DNA of 44,326 nucleotides from an uncultured Clostridia bacterium (GCA_947642355.1 CANRSD010000015.1:1-44326), one strand, 5' to 3'; positions 8,276 to 19,466 are shown, counted from the first letter of the stretch. Made by a program: numbers and translations. Notes: generated by a model not told the origin, from the letters alone.

Positions 8276-11200
8276 TTAAAATCCTATTTTGTTTTTAGAA
8301 CGTTCTGCTTTAATATCTATAATATCATCTTCTGTAAGTAATGTAAGTTTATCTATATCATCTTCATTTTTCATACGTTTTGCATGTTCAATAATAATCT
8401 TTTGAACCATATTTGCAACAAATCTACCATTACCAAAATTTTCTATCTTTTTAGCATCTTCTAATATTTTTCTCACTTTATTAATTGCTTTTTCATCAAT
8501 TTCTAAATTCTCATCTTTAACTTTTTTCTTAAATATATCAACTAATTCATCTACAGTATAATCTGTAAATGTAAGTTCAAAACCAATTCTTGATTTTAAT
8601 CCAGGATTTAAATCTCTAAACTGCATCATTTCTTCTGTATATCCTGCAAATATTACAATTAGTCTTCCTTTATAGTCTTCCATAGCTTTTAAAAGAGTAG
8701 CTATACATTCTGCTGTATAACTTGCACTTGAACCTTTATGTTCCATTAATGAATACGCTTCATCAATAAACAAAACTCCATCTATTGCAGAATCAATAAC
8801 TGCTTGAGTTTTAGGTCCTGTTTGTCCCAGCCATTCTCCTATTAAATCTTGAGATTGAACCTCTACTACTTTATTTTTCTTAATATATCCTAAACTATAA
8901 TAAATATCTGCTACTAATCTTGCAACTGTTGTTTTTCCTGTACCTGCATTTCCTTTAAATATCATATGCATATTAAATTCATTTTGACGATTTAATTTTC
9001 TATTAAATTCTAATACTGATACAAAACCATCTATCACATCTTTTATATCTCTTAAACCAATTAATGAATTTAAATCTTTTAATATATCATCAACAGTTCT
9101 TTCTTTATCTTTTATAGTCTTCTCCATATTTTCTACATCTTCTAAAGATATAGTTTTTAAGTTATCCTCAGTGCTATTTAAACTATGTGCTAAAATTAAT
9201 CTATCAAATAAATTCTCTATATATCTTGCATTTCCAAAATTCTTAGCAATTTTAGCTTTAGATATATTTTTAGATACTTTATTTAAAGCCTCATCTTCTA
9301 TTTTAAAGTCTTTTTCTTCTAATTTATTTTTGAAAATTCTAGTTAGTTCTTCTACTGTGAAATCTTCAAATTCAATTTCAAAACCAATTCTAGATGCTAA
9401 ACCTGCATTTTTAGTCTTGAAATTATTCATATCATTTTTATAACCTGCAAAAATAATTACTAATCTATCTTTATATCTATCCATATTGCTACAAAGTGTT
9501 GCTATTGCTTCTGCTGGATAATCAGCTGTACCTTTACTTGTCATAATAGTTTGAGCTTCATCTATAACTAGTACTCCTCCGAAGTGCAGAATCTATTATT
9601 CTTTGAGTTTTTGGTGCAGTTTGACCCAAATGCTCTCCTATTAAATCTTTACCTGTAACTTCAATTATTTTACTATTTTTAGTTATTCCAAGAGCATATA
9701 AAATTTCAGCCATAAGTTTTGATATTGTTGTTTTTCCAGTTCCACTATTTCCTTTAAACATCATATTTAAATTGATATTTTTCTCTTCACCAATTTTCTT
9801 TTGATATTCTATATATTTCATTATTTCTTTTACTCTATATTTTACTTCAGTAGCACCAATTAAATTATTCAATTTTTCAAGTGATTCATCAAGTTTCACA
9901 TCTTGCTCAATTATTGGCAAATTAGCAGATTTTATATCATCATTATCTTCAAGAAGTTTAAATTTATTATAAATAATATCATCACAAATTGTTTCTATAA
10001 ATTCAGTTTCATTTACCATGTCTTTTTGATACTGTTTTTCTATATAATTTTCAATTTGCTCTTTAGCTTTTTCACTTAAATTTCCAATTCTTTTTAATCT
10101 TTTAAATACTTTCTCTTTTACAAGTTCTACATCATATGCTTCCACATCTATTACATGTTTAAATACTTTTTCTCTTAATATATCATATTTTTCTAGTAAT
10201 TTTTCTACTGTCTTCTTTTCACCACTTAATATTGTCACAGATCTTCTATTTCTATTATAAAATTTTGGAATAGTAGTTAAAAATGTATCTAACCTATATT
10301 CGTTAATATTTAAAGCTTTATCTAAATTTCCAAACACCAAAAAGTCATTTTCATTATATAATCTATCTAATTGCATAATAACATCATAATTATCTTTTGT
10401 TCTTTTTATAAACATTTCTGTATCCACAAAAAGTATGTTTTTATTTGATAAATAGTTATAAGTTCTACAATATTTATTTAAAATTGAAACTACATTATCC
10501 ACAATTTGTGAGTTTTTTGTGTATAACAAAAAGTCAAATTTTATATATGGAAGTTTTATTTTTTTATCATAATTTCTAATATAAGTTAATACATCTTTTA
10601 TTTCATTTTGTAAATTCTCATTATTGTCTAACATTGTATCCACTTTTCTTAAATATTCTTTATAATATGCAATTTTAGGAATATTTTCAAATGCTCCTAA
10701 TTTTTTATAAATTCTGTCAAATACATTTGGATAATTAACCTTATGACTTTCACATAAATATTTAATATATACAGCAAGCTCTACTACTGATTTATCAAAC
10801 ATATATGAAAAATTATCACTAATTTTTAAATCAGCTATATCTAAGCTTCCTGTAATTCCATTATTTTCTACAAAATATGAATATAAATTATTTATTAATG
10901 ATACATTTTTTACTTCAAAGTCTAGTGTTTTATATGTAATTTTTCCATACTCTTCTTTTTCAATTTTTATACTATCTGTATCTATTAAAAATTCTGCCCC
11001 TTTTAAATCTATTGGTGTTTTGCATAAATATAAAATTTTATCTGCTACATTTTCTTCTTCTATTTCATTTAAAACGTATCTATCTGGTACATTCATTAAT
11101 TTTTCAAATAATGCTGTTTCATTAATATTTTCATCTCTAGCACATTTTTTTACATATGCTAAAACTTTCATTGGACAATATTTAAGAGCAATATTACAAT

Positions 11201-11522
11201 AACTGCATCTACTAGCCAAATCCTGCTTTAGCCTATTAATATCTAATCTCCAATTAGCCCTAACATCACGTAAAATGTATTCTAAATAATGTAAAAATAC
11301 TTCTCCCATCATATTATGACTAAATTCTGGATCATCATCACATAATCTTAAATATGATGTTTCTATAATATTAGGAGACGTCTTTGTGACTGTCTTATCT
11401 CCTTCATTTATAGTTTCTACTTTCATTTCAGAAACCAATAAATTAGCATTTTGCATAAAATTTATTATTTTAAGTGTTGATTCATCAAAAGTTTTTCTTA
11501 AATAATCTATTAATTCTTCCAT
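8276..11522 (-). CDS. Tandem CbxX/SpoVK-type AAA+ ATPase, one CGGN shift
   Basis: Large cytosolic AAA+ protein of 1081 residues once the shift is applied. The N-terminal ~550 residues are family-specific and include a degenerate AAA-like stretch (LVFGNLDKAL) without a Walker A. Two CbxX/CfqX-type AAA domains follow: GNSGTGKTT near 591 with VLVIDEAQT near 649, and GNAGTGKTT near 860 with VLFIDEAYS near 910; each ends with the GFE arginine-finger region. The start is the ATG at 11522, placed by GGAG eight bases upstream; an in-frame TTG at 11537 is less likely. The in-frame CGG at 9579-9581 falls just before the first Walker B; Gly648 restores SALGGVLVIDEA. Without the shift the protein ends before any active ATPase site. 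It follows the amidase gene closely. Confidence 0.88.
9579..9581 (-). other. CGGA +1 shift site in the AAA+ ATPase (Gly648)
   Basis: In-frame CTT CGG A. The GGA frame gives DSALGGVLVIDEA, parallel to DSAIDGVLFIDEA in the second AAA domain of the same protein, which acts as an internal control. Confidence 0.95.
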
Positions 11523-11539
11523 AATTTCTCCATCCAATT

Positions 11540-12836
11540 CTATTTATTTTGTACAAATGAATTTACAACTGCATTAATATAATTTTGTTTTTCATTTAAA
11601 ATAACATCTAAATCACTTTTTATATATCCAAAATAAATTTGATAACATTCAATTCCGTTGATTTGAGTTATAATATGGGTTTGCACTATACCTTGTATCT
11701 CTACCATCCATATATGCATTTGTTGCAATTCCACCTACTTCACGAATAGCAAATAATCTTGAAGTATTTGTATTTAAATTATAAGGAGCAAAACCTTTAC
11801 TTTCTGCATTTGCTTTACTATCAGCAATCGTTCTAGAATTAAAATTTTGTACATAAACTCCATCTAATTTTTTATAATTACTATAAGTAGAATACTCTAT
11901 ATTAGTAGAATTGTAAATATTATCAGCTATATTTTTAGCTAAACTTAAATCATCTATTCCAGAAGCAAATACCTCTACTCCTGAATTTGATGATGTTCCA
12001 TTTAAGTGAAGTGATAACATATATTTGGCTTTAGTTTTACAAGCAATACAAATTCTACCATTATCACTATATTCATCTGATGGTATTGTATCTGAATTCT
12101 CTCTATCACGAGTTAATTTTACCTTATAACCTTTTTCCTCAAAAGCATTTTTTAACCCTTCTGCATAGTCTAACATTAAATCTGCTTCTGTATATGAATT
12201 ATATTTTTCTCCTTTGTCTCTTCCTCCATGCCCTGCATCTATTACAAAATCATATACATCTCCTGGCAATTTTTCATTCTTTACATTCAATTCTAAGTAA
12301 TTATATTCTTTATTATTATAATTTTGTTTTTCAAATTTTATATCAATTTTTTTATTAGTTCCATCTTTAGTTAGAGTATAGTATTCAATATCTTTGTAAT
12401 CACTAATATTTTCTAGTAAATAATATCTATAATCTTTACTATTATTAGTTTTTAATCTTACTTGAATATAATATTTTTGACATTCCAATTCTTCTAAATT
12501 TATATTTTCTATTAATTTAAAATTTAAACCATTATTATCAAAACTAATATCTGCTTTATAATCTTTGTTAAATTTTACTCCATCTGTAATTATTAAACGT
12601 ATTCCTTCATAGTTATCCTTTTTTATACCATCAATTTTTCCTTCTATATTCAAACCTGTACCATAAGTATAAAATTTCGTAATTTTGGCTGAATTAACTT
12701 GTGATTTTCCAAAAACATTTTCTATTTTTTGTTTCTCTTCTGAATTAACAAAATTCTTTCCAAATGCAATATATATTCCCCAAATAATGCCAATTACTAT
12801 TGGAATTATAATAATAATCCAAATAATTCTTCTCAT
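11540..12836 (-). CDS. N-acetylmuramoyl-L-alanine amidase (Amidase_3), one CGGN shift
   Basis: Cuts the bond between MurNAc and L-Ala in peptidoglycan. Of 431 residues, 4-25 form a membrane anchor, then a beta-rich linker leads to the amidase domain from about residue 195. Zinc ligands are visible as His in DAGHGG, Glu in YTEADL and His in SLHLNG (about 275). A late REVGG segment may hold the catalytic acid. The ATG overlaps the rimO stop in an ATGA, indicating translational coupling. Near the C-terminus the in-frame CGG at 11655-11657 becomes Gly394, joining YYNSNQ to GIECYQIYF; the last 37 residues depend on it. Confidence 0.88.
11655..11657 (-). other. CGGA +1 shift site in the amidase (Gly394)
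   Basis: In-frame CAA CGG A. Zero frame stops within two codons; the GGA frame runs 37 more residues to a stop just before the next gene. Confidence 0.88.
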
Positions 12837-14141
12837 TCTATCATCTCTCCAATATAATCATATTCAAAAACACCTGTAATCTTAACTTTTACAAATTTAC
12901 CAATCATGTCTTTTTTATTTTTTTCAATAAATATAACACCATCTTCATTTGGAATGTCCATATAACTTCTTCCTATATAATATTTTTCATCCTCTGTTTC
13001 CCCATCTATTATAGTTTCATATTCATTTCCTATTTTTTCTTCTAATTTTATTTTAGCTATTTGTTTCTGCAAAGCCATTATTTTATTAAATCTCGCCTCT
13101 TTTGTTTTATAATGAACTTGATTCTTTATTTTAGAAGCTGGTGTACCGTCTTCTTTTGAATATTTAAATACTCCTAACTTCTCAAATTTTGCTCTATTTA
13201 CAAACTCATAAAGCTCAAAAAAATCTTCTTCTGTCTCTTCTGGAAAACCTACTATTAGACTTGTTCTTAAAATAACATTTGGTATATTTTTTCTTATCTT
13301 TTTAATTAGATTTTCAATAGATTTTCCATCACTTCTTCTATTCATCTTTTTTAATATATTATCTGAATAATGTTGAATTGGTATATCAAAATAATTACAA
13401 ATATTATCATATTTTTTTACAACATCTATTAACTCATCTGTAATACTTTCTGGATATGCATACAAAAATCTAATCCACTTAAATCCTTTAATTTCAGCAA
13501 TTTTTTCTAATAGTTCTGGCAGTTTAGACTTACCATAAATATCAATTCCATATTTGGTAGTATCTTGTGCTATAATTATAATTTCTTTTATTCCTAATTT
13601 TTCTAATCTTTTTGCCTCTTTCAATATATCTTCCATAGGTCTACTTATATATTTTCCTCGAATTGATGGAATAGCACAATATGTACAATTATTACTACAG
13701 CCTTCTGCTATTTTTAAGTATGCAGTAGTTTCTCCTGTAGATATTATTCTTTCCATATAGTCTAATGTATTTTTACTAGTATTTTTTTTATTTAAAAGAT
13801 ATAAAACTTTTTCCATAAATAAATCATATTCATCAATACTCAAAAACAAATCTACTTCTGGAATCGCTTTTTCTAATTCCTTCTTATATCTTTGAACTAA
13901 ACACCCCATTACAATTAGATATTCACATTTTCCAGTTTGCTTATATTCTGCCATTTCTAAAATACAATTAATAGCTTCTTCTTTCGCTTTTTCAATAAAT
14001 CCACAAGTATTAATAACTATTATATCTGCCTCTTTAGCACTTTTTACAACATTAAAATTTTCTTTTTTAAATAAACCTATACACATTTCTGTATCAACTA
14101 AATTTTTACTACATCCGAAGTGAAACAAATCCTACATTCAT
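12833..14141 (-). CDS. rimO: Ribosomal protein S12 methylthiotransferase, one CGGN shift
   Basis: Radical-SAM enzyme that methylthiolates an aspartate of ribosomal protein S12. The restored 435-residue protein matches the family in length. The N-terminal UPF0004 domain starts MNVGFVSLGCSKNLVDTE, the radical-SAM cluster motif CSNNCTYC is near residue 147, and a C-terminal TRAM-type domain ends the protein. The start at 14141 has GGAG upstream. The in-frame CGG at 14115-14117 is codon 9; reading GGA there gives the diagnostic SLGCSKN, whose cysteine binds the auxiliary cluster. A TTG at 14128 could start an unshifted frame but would lose the first strand. The stop overlaps the amidase start. 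Confidence 0.93.
14115..14117 (-). other. CGGA +1 shift site in rimO (Gly9)
   Basis: In-frame CTT CGG A. The GGA frame gives the SLGCSKN motif of RimO. Confidence 0.95.
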
Positions 14142-14159
14142 ATTTCTAATCTCCAATTT

Positions 14160-15318
14160 CTAAATACTATATACATGTTTTCTTGTCATCTCTAGTAAAT
14201 TAAGATTCGTAAATCCCTCTATTTGTACTTTTGAACTATCTTTTTTTATTTCTTCTTCAATTAAATTTAATATATTTTCTTTATTTTTATCAATATGCAT
14301 ATCTATATAATCTATTATTATTATTCCACCAATATCCCTTAATCTAAGCTGTTTTGCAATTTCAATAGTCGCTTCTTTATTAACTTTAAAAATAGTTTCT
14401 TCTAAATCATTTTTACCTATAAATTTCCCTGAGTTTACATCAATTGCTGTCAATGCTTCAGTTTTATCAATAGTTATAAATCCACCACAGTCAAGCCATA
14501 TCTTTCTATTTTCTATTCTTCTTAATTGATTTTCAAAATCAAACTTTTTAAGATAATTTTCATTTACTTCTACAGAAACTCCTTTACATTCTAATTTTAA
14601 AAATTCTAAAATTTGTTCTTGAATTTCTTCATTACATACTACTATCTTTTCTAAATTCTTATCTAAATTATCAATCAAATATTTTCTAACTATTCCACCT
14701 GCATCATATAGTTTCATTGGAACAGTATCTACACTTAGTTTTTTTATATTTTCCCAAAGTAAAATCAAATTATTTATATCATCTAAAATATCCTTTTCAG
14801 ACACTCTTGTTGCATTTGTTCTAATTATTCCACCTGTTCCAGCTGGTAAATTGTTCTTAACAAAATCTTTTAATTTTTCTTTCTTACTATCCTCTACTTT
14901 CTGAGAAACTGCTATAAATGGTGTATTAGGCATATAAACAAAAAATCTTCCAGTTAAACTTATATGTTTAGATACCCTTGCTCCTTTTTTATAAGTTTCA
15001 TCTCTAGTAACTTGAACTAAAATTTTGTCTCCTGGTTTAATTATATTTTTAATATTATCTTCTTTTGATTGTTCATTTTTAGTTATATCTTTTTTAGGCA
15101 AAATATCTCTTAAATGTATAAATGCATTTTTTCCACTTCCTATATTTACAAATGCTGCTTGCATTCCTGGCAATACATTCTGAACTTTACCGAACATATA
15201 TATTCCCTTCAAGCATTGGATTATTTATATCCTCTTCATGTTTTTCTATTATTTTTCTATCTTCTATTAAATATATCTTTTTAATATTTTCCTCAAATTC
15301 AATAAATATTTCTTTCAT
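14160..15318 (-). CDS. rng: Short RNase E/G-family endoribonuclease, one CGGN shift
   Basis: Endoribonuclease of the RNase E/G family for RNA processing and decay. The restored protein has 385 residues: an S1 domain (EGNIYVGKVQNVLPGMQAAFVNIG, about 37-60), then the catalytic region with AIDVNSGKF and IIIDYIDM, whose aspartates hold the catalytic metal. It ends at EMTRKHVYSI, where longer homologues continue into a CPxCxG zinc-link and C-terminal helices; these are absent, so it may form dimers differently. The start is the ATG at 15318. The in-frame CGG at 15190-15192 becomes Gly43, in the conserved YVGKV strand. It lies 19 bases after pth. Confidence 0.9.
15190..15192 (-). other. CGGT +1 shift site in rng (Gly43)
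   Basis: In-frame GTT CGG T. The GGT frame gives NIYVGKVQNVLPGM, the S1 signature of RNase E/G. Confidence 0.94.
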
Positions 15319-15337
15319 TAAAAGTCTTATTCACTTC

Positions 15338-15896
15338 CTAATTAAATTTATTCATAGCAAAATCAATACCATTTTTTAAAATATCTACCACTGCTTCTTT
15401 TGCTTTTTCTATGCCTTCATCTAGTCCATTCATATCTTCTTCTGGAATTGGACCTATTACATAATTTATAATATCTTCTTCATATATTGGCTTTCCAATT
15501 CCTACTCTAACTCTAGGAAATCTATCATCTGATAAAATATTTACAATAGATTTCATACCATTATGGCTTCCAGGAGAACCAGATTTTCTTATTCTTATTT
15601 TAGAAATATCAATATCCATATCATCATAAACTACTATTAAATCATCCAAAGAAAGCTTATAAAAATCAATAAATTGAATAACAGCTTTTCCACTTAAATT
15701 CATAAATGTTTGTGGTTTAATTAAAAGTACTTTTTCTTCCTCAATAATTCCGACTCCCAAAAAGTGCATCAAATTTATTTCTAGAAACATCTATTTCATA
15801 TTCTTTTGCAAGTTTATTTATAACATTAAATCCCATATTATGTCTGGTTTTAGAATAATCGCTTTCTGGATTTCCAAGACCTACAATTAACTTCAT
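15338..15896 (-). CDS. pth: Peptidyl-tRNA hydrolase, one CGGN shift
   Basis: Releases the peptide from peptidyl-tRNA dropped by the ribosome, recycling tRNA. The 185-residue restored protein is of normal length. It shows VGLGNP at 5-10, catalytic His19 in [18 protein letters not shown] near 58-67, VYDDMDI near 85 and [12 protein letters not shown] near 100. The start is the ATG at 15896. The in-frame CGG at 15750-15752 becomes Gly49 ([17 protein letters not shown]). A gene for clearing stalled peptidyl-tRNA that itself needs a +1 shift is notable, but the enzyme is usually essential, so the shift must work well. Likely operon with rng. Confidence 0.93.
15750..15752 (-). other. CGGA +1 shift site in pth (Gly49)
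   Basis: In-frame AGT CGG A. The GGA frame leads into [15 protein letters not shown] of Pth. Confidence 0.93.
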
Positions 15897-15949
15897 TTTA
15901 TATCTTCTTCCTTCCTTTTATCCTATAATATTATATTTCATAGGGGTAA

Positions 15950-15992
15950 AAAAATCAAGAAAATGACGATAATTTAATTTTTATCGTCATTT
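15950..15992 (-). terminator. Terminator overlapping the 3' end of tagO
   Basis: Hairpin AAATGACGATAA/TTATCGTCATTT followed on the minus strand by a T-rich tail. The stem contains the tagO stop codon. Confidence 0.75.
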
Positions 15993-17081
15993 CTTTCTTT
16001 TTCATTATCTTCTAACAATCTCTGTTTAAAAAATTCTTTATATCCTGCTGCAATTATTATAAATATCATCAATGCAAATGATAATGCTTTCCAAATTCCA
16101 CTATCTAGCAAAATTATTGTAAATATACCTAAAATTGCTGTTATTCCATATAATATAAGAACAACTTGTTTTTGAGTAAATCCAGCCTTTAACATTTTAT
16201 GATGTAAATGGTTTGCATCTGGCTCAATAATTGCTTTTAATGACTTTCCTTTTAGAAGTCTTCTAATTATTGCAAAAAGTGTATCTCCAACAGGAAGAGC
16301 AAGTACTATTAATGGTGCTATAATAACTATAGCTGTATACGTTTTAGCTATTCCTATTATAGAAATTATTGCTAAACAATACCCCAAAAAGTTAGAACCT
16401 GTATCTCCTATAAAAGTCTTAGCTGGATTAAAATTAAATGGTAAAAATCCTACTAATGAACCTGCTAATGCTGTTATAAGTATTATAGATATTAATGGTG
16501 AACCATTTAATGAAAATATTATAAGTAATGAAACACAAGATATTAACGAAATCCCTGTTGACAAACCATCTAACCCATCAATTAAATTTATAGCATTTGT
16601 AATTCCTACTATCCATCCTACTGACAAAATTGTATAAAATATTTGATTCATTTTAAAGTCAATAAATGGAATTGAAATATTATCTATTCTAATTCCCATA
16701 CTAACTACAACAACAGCTGCTACAATTTGTGCTAAAAGTTTTACTAAAGCTGGTGCTCCTTTTACATCATCATAAAAGCAAGTAACACAAATAATTATTC
16801 CACCTATTGCAAATCCTAAAAGTTTTTTATGGTAATCATCAACTGTCAAATCTATCTTTCCTTCAATGGACATTACTGTTAATAAATATATTATCGAAAC
16901 TACAAATCCTGCTATAACAGCAAGTCCACCGAAGTCTAGTCATTGTAATTTTATTAATACGTCTATCATCTTTAGGTGTATCAACCGCTCCAACTCTTTT
17001 TGCAAATCTTATTGTATATGGTGTTGCCATAAATGTTGTCAAAAAAGCAATTGCAAATGCAATAGCAATATCACCCCACAT
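15974..17081 (-). CDS. tagO: Undecaprenyl-phosphate N-acetylglucosaminyl-1-phosphate transferase, one CGGN shift
   Basis: Starts wall teichoic acid or other undecaprenyl-linked glycans by moving GlcNAc-1-P onto undecaprenyl phosphate. The 368 residues form about ten or eleven membrane helices. Family landmarks: PYTIRFAKRVGAVDTPKDDRR, FYDDVKGAP, NAINLIDGLDGLSTG, FIGDTGSNFLGY and the C-terminal HLHHKML. It belongs to the WecA/TagO branch rather than MraY because of the HLHHKML loop and the GLDGLSTG site. The in-frame CGG at 16929-16931 becomes Gly51 in TMTRLGGLAVI, a highly conserved segment. It follows rpiB by 12 bases and probably shares its transcript. It may supply the lipid carrier for the glycosyltransferases at 21709-24004. 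Confidence 0.92.
16929..16931 (-). other. CGGT +1 shift site in tagO (Gly51)
   Basis: In-frame CTT CGG T. The GGT frame gives RLGGLAV, conserved across the WecA/MraY superfamily. Confidence 0.95.
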
Positions 17082-17093
17082 ATATAACCCCTC

Positions 17094-17540
17094 TTATTTC
17101 ATTTCATTTTTTTCTATATTTTCTATCATCTGTAGTCTTTCTTTATATCTTCCACCTTTAAATTCTGCTGCAAGCCATTCTCTAACTATTGTAATAACTT
17201 TTGAAACTGTCATATAATCAGAAGGTATTGCAAGAATATTAACATCATCATCAGCCTTTGCTGCTCTTGCAGATGGCTCATCAAAACCAATAGCACATCT
17301 AATGCCTCTAAATTTATTTGCTACAATAGTCATTCCAGCACCAGACCTACAAAGTAAAATTCCACAATCGCACTCTCCTGATTGTACAGATTTAGATACT
17401 TTTTCAGCATATATTGGATAATCTGTTCTTTCTTCATCATATGTTCCAAAATCTATATATTCTATATCTTTTTCTTCAAAAAATTTTTTTATTTCTTCCT
17501 TTATTTTAAATCCACCGTGGTCAGCACCTAAAGCTATCAT
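17094..17540 (-). CDS. rpiB: Ribose-5-phosphate isomerase B
   Basis: Interconverts ribose 5-phosphate and ribulose 5-phosphate in the pentose phosphate pathway. The 148 residues fit the RpiB/LacAB family: IALGADHGGFKIKE at the start, ERTDYPIYAEKV, then CGILLCRSGAGMTIVANKFRGIRCA with the catalytic Cys region and the phosphate loop. Family members usually have GTGIGM where this has RSGAGM, so the allose- or galactose-phosphate isomerase side of the family is an alternative. The CGG in the start region straddles codons (CAC GGT) and causes no shift. It is first in a probable rpiB-tagO transcript. Confidence 0.9.
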   Translation of the reverse strand: MIALGADHGGFKIKEEIKKFFEEKDIEYIDFGTYDEERTDYPIYAEKVSKSVQSGECDCGILLCRSGAGMTIVANKFRGIRCAIGFDEPSARAAKADDDVNILAIPSDYMTVSKVITIVREWLAAEFKGGRYKERLQMIENIEKNEMK

Positions 17541-17638
17541 AAAATACCTCCACTATTTTTTATTTCTTTTTTACTATACCATAACATATTACCTTTTTCA
17601 AGCGTTTTACCACAATTTTACTTTTTGTACAAAAAGTC

Positions 17639-17667
17639 TTGCATTTTATTAATTAATATGCTAAAAT
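17639..17667 (+). promoter_or_regulatory. Sigma-A type promoter of rpsT
   Basis: TTGCAT, 17-base spacer, TAAAAT (with TG-C just upstream), 46 bases before the rpsT start. Confidence 0.7.
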
Positions 17668-17712
17668 ATTAAAAGTAAATTTTACTTTAAACTACAAGGA
17701 GGTGCAAAGTAT

Positions 17713-17976
17713 ATGCCAAACATTAAATCAGCTATAAAAAGAGTTAGTGTTATTGAAAAGAAAACATTACAAAATAATATGATAAAATCAGCATACAAGA
17801 CAGCTGTTAAATCTTTTGAATCAGCAGTAGATGCAGGAGAAAAAGAAAAAGCTGAAGAATCTTTTAAATTTGCTGTTAAAAAAATAGATCAAGCTTGTAC
17901 AAAAGGTGTTTTAAAAGCTAACACAGCTTCAAGAAAAAAATCAAGTTTAGCTAAAAAATTAAATAGTGTTAAATAG
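17713..17976 (+). CDS. rpsT: 30S ribosomal protein S20
   Basis: Primary 16S rRNA-binding protein of the small subunit. Its 87 residues are typical: MPNIKSAIKRV at the start, Lys-rich helices, and the C-terminal IDQACTKGVLKANTASRKKSSLAKKLN signature. The ribosome site is AAGGAGGTG. It is a single-gene unit with its own promoter and a terminator at 17980-18012. No CGG codon occurs in it. Confidence 0.97.
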   Translation: MPNIKSAIKRVSVIEKKTLQNNMIKSAYKTAVKSFESAVDAGEKEKAEESFKFAVKKIDQACTKGVLKANTASRKKSSLAKKLNSVK

Positions 17977-17979
17977 ATA

Positions 17980-18012
17980 ATAAAGCGAGTAAACATTTTA
18001 AACTCGCTTTAT
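17980..18012. terminator. Bidirectional terminator between rpsT and the RNase J-like gene
   Basis: Hairpin ATAAAGCGAGT/ACTCGCTTTAT with A and T runs on both sides, shared by the two convergent genes. Confidence 0.85.
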
Positions 18013-19246
18013 TATATTTTTATATTTTCTCCATTTTGTAAAATTTTAAAATTATCAAATGGATTTATAAATTTATCTTCTTTATTAAAATCTATTGGTA
18101 TAATATTTTTAGGTTTAACTTTTAAATCAATTTTCTTTAAAGTATCAAAATTTACCTGACCCTGACTATATATTTCATAATAATCCATATTCATCTCTTT
18201 AAGTTCTTTTATAAAGTTTTCTAATTCTTCATTTCTTTCTAAATACTCTTTTGTTTTTGAAAAAATAACACAAGTATCATATAAACTTCCTTCTTTATCT
18301 AAAAGCTGAATATCCTGAAGCATTGACTCATTTATATTCAAAACATATTTTTCTTTTTTCATTTTATTATTAGCATTATGTATATAAAAAGGTGCTACAT
18401 ACTTCTTTTTAAATTCAAAATCCTCATTTTCTAAATATAATGGTGTATATGTATATACTTTTTTTGTTGCTACTGGATTTGGTGCACTTCCCCCTGCAAG
18501 AGATGTTAGATTAGCAAGTAATGTAGTTTCTATAAATATCTTCTTAGTCTTTAAAGCAGCATAATACATATTATATGCTGTTATTAAATCTGTTTCAGAT
18601 TGAACAATCAAAACTTGCTTATAAAATTTCATAATGTTTTTTAATTTATCTAAAATTTCTTTCCCGTGAACTATATTCTACTCCATATTTTCCAAAAGCC
18701 TTTCCCTCTATAAATAAATAATCTACTTGTCCTATTATTCCTAAAGCCTCTTCTAATTCATTTTTTTTGTAATTTCCATCATAATTTCTAAAATCACCTG
18801 TAATTAAAACTGACTTTCCATCTGCTCTTACTAAAAACATTGAAGTATTATGGTTTGAACTATCTATAATAAACGGTGTTATTTCTATATCTTTAATTTT
18901 CAATGTACCAAAATTGTTTAGTTCCACAATTTTCTTTGTAATTTTTAAACTGCTAAAATCAAGATATGTAATATAATTATTTTTTACTTTTCTTTCCATA
19001 AATATTGGTATTTCTTTTAAACTATATTCAATCAAATTAGAATTTTCAGGATTTCTAAGTATAAAAATACCATCATATGAAGGAGTTCCGTACTGTTAAT
19101 CCTTCTATTTGTGGATCTACATTTTTCTCAAGCTTTCTAGCTCCTATTTCATCTCCAAATCCAATAACTATTTTAGTTTTTTCTGTACTAATTTCTAATA
19201 ATTCATTGTCTTCATTAGTTTTCTTGTTTATTATCTTTAGTTCCAT
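18012..19246 (-). CDS. Degenerate RNase J-like metallo-beta-lactamase-fold protein, two CGGN shifts
   Basis: The restored protein has 410 residues and follows the layout of RNase J/CPSF-type hydrolases: a start strand set (TKIVIGFGDEIG), the YDGIFI strand, a middle segment ending ADGKSVLITGDFR, the LFIEGKAFGK element, the QSETD/beta-CASP region, and a final VKPKNIIPI strand. The metal ligands are gone: the HxHxDH loop is ILRNPENSN, the His before SAY is Ser, the HxSGH loop reads YSQGQ, and the late IPIH is IPID. It is therefore likely a non-catalytic relative. Two in-frame CGGs, at 19088-19090 (Gly53) and 18664-18666 (Gly194), must both shift to give this protein; both glycines begin recognisable family segments. 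The start is the ATG at 19246. Confidence 0.8.
18664..18666 (-). other. CGGG +1 shift site in the RNase J-like gene (Gly194)
   Basis: In-frame TCA CGG G, the only site with G as fourth base. The GGG frame joins GVEYSS to GKEILDKL and the beta-CASP region that follows. Confidence 0.85.
19088..19090 (-). other. CGGA +1 shift site in the RNase J-like gene (Gly53)
   Basis: In-frame GTA CGG A. The GGA frame gives GLTVGTPSYDGIFI, joining the first strands to the rest of the fold. Confidence 0.87.
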
Positions 19247-19466
19247 AATCTAACCTTTCATAAATATCTTTACATATTAATTCTAACAATAAATTTATAA
19301 AAAGACAATAGTATTATTAAAATATTTTTATCCCACTCGTAAACATAAAATGTTTATGTTGTACAAACGTATTTATAAGATTTAAATAATAATTCCGAGA
19401 TATTTACAGATTTTATGACATTAATTTGAAAATTATGTATTTTTTCACCAAAAATCGCTTTTTATC

